Source of the DNA: an uncultured Acidobacteriia bacterium
GTDB taxonomy: Bacteria; Acidobacteriota; Terriglobia; Bryobacterales; Bryobacteraceae
Reading direction: 5' to 3'
DNA length: 41,931 nt
Assembly (NCBI GenBank): GCA_903881085.1
Contig: CAIRSA010000149.1
Coordinates: 1-41,931 of the forward strand
The translations under genes and the position numbers were made by a program. This document shows, piece after piece, positions 1 through 6,009 of the stretch (position 1 is its first letter; the number at the start of each line of letters is the position of its first letter). The notes below the pieces were generated by a model. The model ran no database searches and was not told the DNA's origin. It was given only the letters and a program-made list of their open reading frames with translations.

Positions 1-28
1 CCGAGCCGCGCACGTCAGTAAGCGGTCT
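1..28 (-). repeat. Partial copy of dispersed repeat family B
   Basis: The first bases read CCGAGCCGCG followed by a diverged AAGCGGT end. They match, in reverse orientation, the element seen at 29399-29492 and 41893-41924, whose plus-strand form begins AACCGCTCCCT and ends near GCTCGGT. The copy is diverged and probably cut by the window edge. The assignment rests on visual alignment only. Confidence 0.45.
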
Positions 29-186
29 TTCGAGATCAATCGAATTTCCACTTCGCGGCAAAATTCCCCGCCGAGGGCAGGATGTCTGAGCCTGTACCAA
101 CGCTCTGCTTCGGACAAGGAAGCGCTCCGATTGAGCCTTTGCCGCACATTTTGTGCGCGGGATGCGGCACAGTAGTGACTGCTTCT
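29..186. other. Short non-coding flank with a small hairpin
   Basis: No credible coding region is seen. A perfect 6-bp stem with a 3-nt loop lies at 143-157 (CGCACA / TGTGCG), about 30 nt beyond the stop codon of the minus-strand acetamidase-like gene. It has no clear T-run, so it is only a weak terminator candidate. Confidence 0.3.
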
Positions 187-1191
187 TCACTTAAAAATCC
201 CCTTGGGCATCTTTACGTGGACCCCGTAGACCGGCTTATCGACTAACTGCGTGATCGCCACATTGCCGGCCACACTTACTAACTGGTAGGCCTCATGTTT
301 GGTCAGGCCTTTGGTTGCGGTGAGGAAGTCGACCATCTCCTGGACGGCTGTGGCTGTCGCTACTTTCAAATCCTCGTCTGACGCCATGCTGATGTAGTCC
401 GTCGCCGTTTCGGCGCGCGGCCAAGTTAGCTTCATGTCCTTGCGGACGGTTAGTTGCAAGCGGCCGCGGAGCGAGGTCTCGAGGCCGGTCTGGTCTACTT
501 CGCCGTCGCCTTGCGCGCCGTGGCCGTCGCCGATCTCGAACAGCGCTCCTTTGGCGAACACGGGAATGTACAACGTGCTGCCGACCACAAGTTCGCGGTT
601 GTCCATATTGCCCGCATGGCGGCCGGGCGGGTTGCTGCTTACGCGGCCTAATTCGGGCGCGGGGGCTACGCCCATGCTGCCGTAGAAGGGCTTCAGCGGG
701 ATGACGATGCCGGGCTTGAACTCGGAGGTCATTGTCTTGCTATCGAGCTTTACAATTTTGATGGGGACAGCGCGGTCGCAGTTAGCGGGGAGGAAGCCGT
801 TGCAGCCGTTGTATGCGTAGTCGATGGCGAAATCGATGGAGAGGATCTTTACTTCCAGGACGTCGCCCGGCTCTGCGCCTTCGACGTACACTGGTCCGGT
901 AAGGATGTGTCCGCCGGGCCCGCGGCGGTCGCCGGTTACCTGGGCGGTGATCGCCTTCAGGGAATCCTGCATTTTGTTTTCGGGAACGCCGGCGCGGAGC
1001 AATCCAGCCGGTGAGTTAGTAAGTAGAGTATCTACGTCGATGATGTCGCCCGAGGCGATGCGCAAGGCGGGTTTGGCGGCGGCCCAGTAATAGCCGACGG
1101 CCACGGTATCAGGAGTTGCCAGAAGACGATGCGTGGTCTGACCTGCCAACCCAATTGAAAGAACAGAGATTCCAATCAGAGTTCGAAGCAT
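187..1191 (-). CDS. Secreted acetamidase/formamidase family protein
   Basis: The protein matches the acetamidase/formamidase (FmdA/AmdA) fold family, whose characterised members hydrolyse short-chain amides or formamide to the acid and ammonia. Recognisable segments are GPVYVEGAEPGDVLEVKI, the PGRHAGNMDNREL loop and GDGHGAQGDGEV, which are conserved blocks of the family. I choose ATG at 1191 because it begins a good signal peptide (MLRTLIGISVLSIGLAGQ). Upstream TTG (1233) and ATG (1212) codons in the same frame add 14 or 7 residues without a ribosome binding site. A signal peptide places this copy outside the cytoplasm, unlike classic FmdA, so the substrate is uncertain. It is divergent from the next gene and shares a short promoter region with it. 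Confidence 0.85.
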   Translation of the reverse strand: MLRTLIGISVLSIGLAGQTTHRLLATPDTVAVGYYWAAAKPALRIASGDIIDVDTLLTNSPAGLLRAGVPENKMQDSLKAITAQVTGDRRGPGGHILTGPVYVEGAEPGDVLEVKILSIDFAIDYAYNGCNGFLPANCDRAVPIKIVKLDSKTMTSEFKPGIVIPLKPFYGSMGVAPAPELGRVSSNPPGRHAGNMDNRELVVGSTLYIPVFAKGALFEIGDGHGAQGDGEVDQTGLETSLRGRLQLTVRKDMKLTWPRAETATDYISMASDEDLKVATATAVQEMVDFLTATKGLTKHEAYQLVSVAGNVAITQLVDKPVYGVHVKMPKGIFK

Positions 1192-1250
1192 GTTCCATTG
1201 TAACGGGAACATGCTGACGATGATATTATTCAACGGATAGGAGTGATTCT

Positions 1251-2105
1251 ATGAGAGTCCGTCCACTGATGCTGCTCTGCGCCCTGTCTGCCGCGGCCGC
1301 CTACGGCCAAGCTCCCTCATTCGAAGTCGCGTCAGTTAAGCGCGTATCTCCAGAGGAGAGCTTCAAACGCATGGCCGGGCCAGGGACCGGCGTCCCGGAC
1401 GCAATGTTCTTCCAAGGCGGGCCCGGATCGAAGAGTCCGGAGCGAATCAAGTATTCTAAGGTCACGCTCAGAATGCTTCTGAAAAAGGCTTACAATTTGA
1501 AGCCCTTTCAGATCTCCGGGCCGGGTTGGCTCGACGACGAATTCTATGAGATAGCGGCAGTGCTTCCCCCCGGAACCAAAGAGGAAGAACTGCGGCTCAT
1601 GCTACAGGCTCTGTTGACCGAACGCTTCCGCATCGAAAGCCATAAATCCTCGAAGACGTTTCCCGCCTATAGCCTCACCGTCGCCAAAGGCGGGCCGAAG
1701 CTCAAGCCGGCGTTGCCGCCGCCACCGCCGGACAAAGACCCCAAGGAAGTGAATGCGGAAATGATGCGCAGAATGCAGGAGAAAACAAAGGCCCGTATGG
1801 AGGCCAGGAAAGACCAGCCGCGCCAAAACTTTGGCGGCGGGTCGTTTTGGCATACGAGTGCAACCCTGGCGCAGCTAGCGGAGTCCCTCTCCGCTCGTCT
1901 TGACCTTCCCGTGGTAGACAAAACCGGGCTCGAGGGCAAGTATTCCTTCGAATTGGAGTGGGTCAAAGAAGGCCCAAATGCCGTGCCGGGGCCCAGCATC
2001 TACGTGGCAGTGGAGGAGCAATTGGGGCTGAAGCTGCAATCCAGCAAGGAGGAACTGGAACTGCTGGTGATCGATAAGGCCGAAAAGGTTCCGCTGGAGA
2101 ACTGA
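1251..2105 (+). CDS. TIGR03435-type secreted protein (Acidobacteria 'Soli' family)
   Basis: This 284-residue protein has an N-terminal signal peptide (MRVRPLMLLCALSAAAAYGQ), then the hallmark opening APSFEVASVKR, the segment YSKVTLRMLLKKAYNLKPFQISGPGWL and the later LTERFRIESHKSSKTFPAYSL. This is the arrangement of the TIGR03435 family, which is hugely expanded in Solibacter-like Acidobacteria and has no known biochemical function. A proline/lysine-rich linker (about residues 150-190) precedes the C-terminal block with LPVVDKTGLEGKYSFELEW. A strong ribosome binding site (TAGGAG) sits about 8 nt upstream of the ATG. It stands alone, with a convergent neighbour downstream. Confidence 0.85.
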   Translation: MRVRPLMLLCALSAAAAYGQAPSFEVASVKRVSPEESFKRMAGPGTGVPDAMFFQGGPGSKSPERIKYSKVTLRMLLKKAYNLKPFQISGPGWLDDEFYEIAAVLPPGTKEEELRLMLQALLTERFRIESHKSSKTFPAYSLTVAKGGPKLKPALPPPPPDKDPKEVNAEMMRRMQEKTKARMEARKDQPRQNFGGGSFWHTSATLAQLAESLSARLDLPVVDKTGLEGKYSFELEWVKEGPNAVPGPSIYVAVEEQLGLKLQSSKEELELLVIDKAEKVPLEN

Positions 2106-2167
2106 TTGATGGTTTTAACCCAATGCCACTTGTCCGGGGTGATAGGGATGTGATTTAAAGTTAGTCA

Positions 2168-2192
2168 GGGCTGGCAAATTGCCTGCCCCACC
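2168..2192. repeat. 25-nt imperfect palindrome, repeat family A
   Basis: A 25-nt inverted repeat with core GGCAAATTGCC and the 3' end CTGCCCCACC lies between the convergent genes. It ends exactly where the stop codon of the minus-strand gene begins. It aligns without gaps at 18 of 25 positions with 16266-16290 and shares its arms with the larger hairpin at 5534-5602. It may serve as a bidirectional terminator or be a REP-like element. Confidence 0.55.
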
Positions 2193-3548
2193 CTATTTGG
2201 AGTCGATCAGATACGTGGGTGCAAGTCCTACGGCTGTCGAGAAGCCCTGATTGGAATACGGGCTGAGGTTGGCACTGCAGCCCTGTACCTTGCCGAGGAA
2301 GGTATGCGTGTGCACGTCGATGCGCATCTCGCGCATCTGCAGCCGGTCGAAGTGGTACACCGGGAACTGTCCCGTAACTGGTGGCGAGACCTCCTGCACC
2401 ACGTAGGGGCTGCGCAGCGCGGTCTTGATCGCGCGCTCCCATCCGGCATCTGAAAGGCCCGCGCCTTCGAAGGACTGCTGCTCGCCCGAATCGTCGTTGG
2501 GCAGCAATACCAGCTTCTGGCGATTCTTGACGATGTAATCCACCAGGTCGATGGTTTCGCCGTTGTGGGTGGCATGGTTGGCCGTCACCACACGGGTCCA
2601 CGGAATGTGATCGCGGATGGCTTTGCGTTCGACCGCCGGGAACGATGCGGTAATCGCCTCGTCGGTCAGCAGGTCAAACAGCGAGCGCTTCTGCGCCAGT
2701 TCGCTGCGGAAGCTGTTAATGACGCAAACCTTGCCCTCGCGATAGGCGCGGACCAGCGGATGCGAGAGATCGTACCTGACGAGGAACTCATGCACGCCCA
2801 ACCTGCGGAACAACAGGTCGATGGTGAACTCGCCCTTGCGCAGAATGCCGTTTTTATATTCGAGTTGCTCCGGTGCAACCACTTCGGCTGGATGTCCGTG
2901 CGCGCGGAAGTAATCGCGCAATTGCAGGTTTTCGTGCGATTCCGTTGCCTGAAACGGTTGGCGGAATTCCAGCACGGCGATCTGAGGCTGTTTCTTTCCG
3001 CCGAATTCTTTGAACGCTTTCAGCATCGACGAAAGGAGGTATTTTTCACCTCCGAGTTTCGTTAACGAATACCGTTTACGGAACTCCTTCATCGGGCCGC
3101 AGTCATAGAAAGCCGCCGCCAGAGCTTCACCGTAGGGGATGCCCGTGGGGATCTCAGCCGAGTATCTGCTGAAGCGCAGCGTGCCGTTTTGAATCTGGGT
3201 CTCCATCTGGCTTGCTACGGCCAGATGCGAATAACCGGGGTCCACCGAAGCCAGCATCTTTTCGGCGGGCAAAAGCTCCATCCTGGTGAGCAATGCCGGA
3301 TTGGCCAAGGCCATCTGCTTGATGCGCAGAATCGAGCCCGTAACCAGCTCCGCAGCTTTCGTAAGGGTGGTATAATGCCGCTCCGTCAAAAAATGCGGAC
3401 GGAGAAAAGGGGATATCGGACGCCCTGAAATTGTCAGGTTTTGCGCAGCCATACGTTCATGGAGCGCCCCGACCCATTGCAGGTCCTTAAAGGAATCCGA
3501 TTCTAGGAGCTTGTGATATCGGGCTATCGCCTCGCCCACCTGCGTCAT
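2193..3548 (-). CDS. Circularly permuted ATP-grasp-like protein
   Basis: The 451-residue soluble protein resembles uncharacterised circularly permuted ATP-grasp proteins, relatives of glutathionylspermidine synthase-type ligases. Supporting segments are the central block around VCVINSFRSELAQKRSLFDLLTDE, then KLVLLPNDDSGE, then RSPYVVQEV, and a C-terminal stretch rich in conserved His/Asn (RIDVHTHTFLGKVQG). As I remember related proteins, the nucleotide-binding segment reads LKPNDDYGG. Here Lys is replaced by Leu and the second Gly by Glu, so ATP binding may be altered. No signal peptide or membrane segment is present. The gene is monocistronic and divergent from the S46-like remnant. The substrate is unknown. 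Confidence 0.6.
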   Translation of the reverse strand: MTQVGEAIARYHKLLESDSFKDLQWVGALHERMAAQNLTISGRPISPFLRPHFLTERHYTTLTKAAELVTGSILRIKQMALANPALLTRMELLPAEKMLASVDPGYSHLAVASQMETQIQNGTLRFSRYSAEIPTGIPYGEALAAAFYDCGPMKEFRKRYSLTKLGGEKYLLSSMLKAFKEFGGKKQPQIAVLEFRQPFQATESHENLQLRDYFRAHGHPAEVVAPEQLEYKNGILRKGEFTIDLLFRRLGVHEFLVRYDLSHPLVRAYREGKVCVINSFRSELAQKRSLFDLLTDEAITASFPAVERKAIRDHIPWTRVVTANHATHNGETIDLVDYIVKNRQKLVLLPNDDSGEQQSFEGAGLSDAGWERAIKTALRSPYVVQEVSPPVTGQFPVYHFDRLQMREMRIDVHTHTFLGKVQGCSANLSPYSNQGFSTAVGLAPTYLIDSK

Positions 3549-3716
3549 GCTAATAGGAGGTACTTTCTAAATTGTGAGTATCGCACAGCGGCATCGGCTT
3601 TGTATAGTTTTCCGGCGCCTTCATGTACTATTAAGTCATTGTATTGCAATGGGTTGCATTTTGCAAAAAAATCTTTACAGAATCGCCCTGCAAATCTCGT
3701 GGGACAATGGATATCA

Positions 3717-4154
3717 ATGAAACAACAGCGGATATTGTTCTTGCTCGCGGTGGCGCTGGCGGTGCCCGCAGTGGCCGATGAAGGGCTGTGGTTGCTCAAC
3801 CAGTTCCCAAAAGCGCTTGTCGAAAAGAAGTATCACTTCCAGGTTACTGATGACTTTCTGGCCAAATTACGGATCGCGTCCGTTCGTTCCAACAGTGGCG
3901 GTTCGGGCTCCTTTGTTTCGCCCGAGGGACCGATGTTCACCAACCACCACGGCGGAAATTCCGGCAGCCCTACGACAAATACCAAGGGTGAGATCAACGG
4001 CCTTCTCTTCGACGGTAATATAGAAGGACTCCCCAATCGCTTCGTTTTTACCGACACGCAGCCGAGTCCGGTGCATGTGGCGGGGCAGGGAATTGTTGAG
4101 GCGCTGCGCCATGTTTACGGGGCGGCGGTGTTGTTGAAGGAGCTTGGATTCTGA
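3717..4154 (+). pseudogene. S46 dipeptidyl-peptidase remnant with internal in-frame deletion
   Basis: This 145-residue reading frame fuses the two ends of a peptidase family S46 protein (DPP7/DPP11 type, normally about 700 residues). Residues 1-78 carry a signal peptide (MKQQRILFLLAVALAVPAVA), DEGLWLLNQFP and the histidine motif FTNHH. Residues 79-145 carry the serine motif GGNSGSP, NTKGEINGLLFDGNIEGLPNRF and the C-terminus GIVEALRHVYGA...LLKELGF. The catalytic Asp and about 550 residues between them are missing, with the join at about 3950/3951. The reading frame is intact, so a small secreted product is possible, but peptidase activity is very unlikely. In-frame codons extend upstream to 3513 but overlap the opposite gene, so I use ATG 3717. 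Its 3' end carries the ribosome binding site of the next gene. Confidence 0.85.
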
Positions 4155-5518
4155 AAGCGCTAATTACATTGTTACTGTGCGGGCAGGCGCTCGCCGGTGC
4201 GGAACTGCGCATCGGCAAAGCGGCGGTCAAGATCACTCCTCCCGTGGGCGTGCCCATGGCCGGTTACTACAGCATCCGGCTGGCGGAAGGCACGCATGAC
4301 GATCTGTACGCCAAGGCCATTGTGTATGAGTACGCCGGTGCGAAGGCTGCTATCGTGGCCTGCGATCTGGTTGGCATCGAACGCAAGTATGTGGTTGAAG
4401 CGCGCCGATTGATCGAAGCGGCAACGGGTATCCGCGCGGGCAATATCAGCATCTCAGCCACGCACAGCCACACCGGTCCATTGCTGGTGCAGCGCTTTCT
4501 CGACGCGGTGGATGGCCCCACCTTGAAGTTGGCCAAAGAGTATCAGGCCGCGTTGCCGGCGAAGATCGCCGAGAGCGTGAAGCTGGCAAATGCCGGTCTG
4601 ACGGAAGCGCGATTGTTTGTTGGGATGGGTTCGGAAGAGTCGCTCAGTTTCAACCGCCGTTACCTGATGAAGGATGGTTCGGTGAAGTTCAATCCGGGCA
4701 AGATGAACCCGGAGATCGTGCAGCCGGTTGGTCCCACGGATCCGGATGTGTACGTGGTTTATGCGGAGTCGATGGCGGGCAAGCCGCTGGCCACGCACGT
4801 CAACTTCGCGATGCATCTGGACACGGTGAGCGGTACGCAGTTTTCGGCGGACTATGCCTACACGATCGGCAAGATTCTTGGGCAGGTGAAAGGGCCTGAC
4901 ATGATGACGATGTTCACCATCGGGGCCGCGGGCAACGTGAATCACGTCGACGTGAAGACCAAGGAGCGGCAGTCAGGCAACGCGGAAGCGCAGCGCATCG
5001 GGACGGTGCTGGCCGGTGAAGCAATCAAGACTTACGCCCGCATGAAGCCGGTTGCGGCAGGGCCAGTGCGGGTGAAGAATGAGATTGTGAAGATCCCGCT
5101 GGTGGATGTGAAGCCCGATCAGATTGCCGCGGCGAAGGCCACGATGGAGACCTTCGGCAAGCCGAAGCAGGCCTCGTTTCTGGAGATGGTGAATGCCATG
5201 AAGGTGCTGGACGTGGCCGAGCGCAAGCGCGATCTGATAGAGGCCGAAGTGCAGGTGATCGCCGTTGGAGAGGTGGCGTTTGTGTCGCTGCCTGGTGAGA
5301 TATTTACGGAGCTTGGTATCGCTATCAAGAAGGCCTCGCCTTTTCCGTTGACCATTGTGAGTGAGTTGGCCAATGCGTCGATCAGCTATGTGCCCAATCG
5401 CAAAGCGTATGCGGAGGGCAGCTACGAGGTGATCAGCGCGCGATGCGCGGCGGGATGCGGCGAGGCGCTGGCTGATGCGGCGATTAAGATGTTGGCGGAT
5501 TTGAAGAGGGGCCGATGA
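4151..5518 (+). CDS. Neutral/alkaline ceramidase family protein
   Basis: The protein belongs to the neutral/alkaline non-lysosomal ceramidase family, whose true enzymes hydrolyse ceramide to sphingosine and fatty acid. It shows RIGKAAVKITPPVGVPMAGY, the histidine motif SISATHSHTGP and a C-terminal PGEIFTELG block. The position matching the catalytic GDVSPN motif reads GAAGNVNH (about 4921-4944), so Ser appears replaced by Asn and another hydrolytic role, or none, is possible. I place the start at CTG 4151: it overlaps the preceding TGA (CTGA), lies 8 nt after a perfect AAGGAG (4137-4142), and completes the signal peptide LKALITLLLCGQALAG. The alternative TTG at 4169 has no ribosome binding site. 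It overlaps the next gene by 4 nt (ATGA). Confidence 0.8.
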   Translation: MKALITLLLCGQALAGAELRIGKAAVKITPPVGVPMAGYYSIRLAEGTHDDLYAKAIVYEYAGAKAAIVACDLVGIERKYVVEARRLIEAATGIRAGNISISATHSHTGPLLVQRFLDAVDGPTLKLAKEYQAALPAKIAESVKLANAGLTEARLFVGMGSEESLSFNRRYLMKDGSVKFNPGKMNPEIVQPVGPTDPDVYVVYAESMAGKPLATHVNFAMHLDTVSGTQFSADYAYTIGKILGQVKGPDMMTMFTIGAAGNVNHVDVKTKERQSGNAEAQRIGTVLAGEAIKTYARMKPVAAGPVRVKNEIVKIPLVDVKPDQIAAAKATMETFGKPKQASFLEMVNAMKVLDVAERKRDLIEAEVQVIAVGEVAFVSLPGEIFTELGIAIKKASPFPLTIVSELANASISYVPNRKAYAEGSYEVISARCAAGCGEALADAAIKMLADLKRGR

Positions 5519-6009
5519 GGGATTTCGTTGTTTGCGATTTGGACAGGCGGATCCTCCTTCGCCAAGGCTACGGCGGACAGGCGATCCGCCTGTCCAATTC
5601 GCGGTCGAACCGATTCTTTCATAGCGGTCGTTGCTTCGTTGCCGTATCTTTACTGGTTTTGCTCACGGCTTGTGGCAGCGCAAAGCCCGAGGCCGCTGTG
5701 GCATTGCCCGCCACCGCCGGTGAATGGAAGCTGACGCAGGAGCAGGCGCTGACGGACTATCCTCCCGTGCTGGCCACGCTTGGCGTAGTGGATGCGCGGG
5801 TGGCGAAGTACGATGGCCCGTCGCCGGTTACCGTGCGCATCTTCCGCATGAAGTCGTCGACCGTTGCGTTTGAAGCGCTGCAGAAGTGGCAGCCGCAAAA
5901 AGGTGTGATGCACTTCTATCGCAAAGCGTATTTCATACTGGCCGAAACGCCCGAGATGAAATTCGTGGATGCGTTTGATAAGGCCGTTTCATGGGGGTCC
6001 GGTGTCTAA
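5515..6009 (+). CDS. Predicted lipoprotein of unknown function
   Basis: This is a 164-residue protein with a lipobox (FVAVSLLVLLTACGS), so the mature chain should be anchored to a membrane by the Cys. The remaining ~115 residues match nothing I recognise. They contain ATAGEWKLTQEQALTDYPP and a pattern of short strands typical of small periplasmic domains. ATG 5515 overlaps the stop of the ceramidase-like gene (ATGA) and follows a GAGGGG ribosome binding site, so the start is well supported. As a result the signal peptide has an unusually long, Arg-rich n-region of about 39 residues, most of it encoded by a 69-nt hairpin repeat (5534-5602). The gene overlaps the following transglutaminase gene by 8 nt. 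Confidence 0.65.
   Translation: MRDFVVCDLDRRILLRQGYGGQAIRLSNSRSNRFFHSGRCFVAVSLLVLLTACGSAKPEAAVALPATAGEWKLTQEQALTDYPPVLATLGVVDARVAKYDGPSPVTVRIFRMKSSTVAFEALQKWQPQKGVMHFYRKAYFILAETPEMKFVDAFDKAVSWGSGV
5534..5602. repeat. 69-nt hairpin repeat element inside a signal peptide
   Basis: Perfect 15-bp arms (TTGGACAGGCGGATC at 5539-5553 and its complement at 5583-5597) surround a 29-nt loop. With one mismatch the arms grow to 20 bp (5534-5553 and 5583-5602). The arms contain the GGACAGGC/GCCTGTCC core of repeat family A. The loop includes CGCCAAGGCTACGGCGGACA, which resembles a dispersed repeat I remember from other bacterial genomes and which translates here as RQGYGGQA. At 69 nt it adds exactly 23 codons without breaking the frame. 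Confidence 0.75.

Noticed and set aside
3513..3716. N-terminal extension of the S46 remnant upstream of ATG 3717
   Set aside because: It overlaps the opposite-strand gene and would bury the signal peptide behind 68 unrelated residues.
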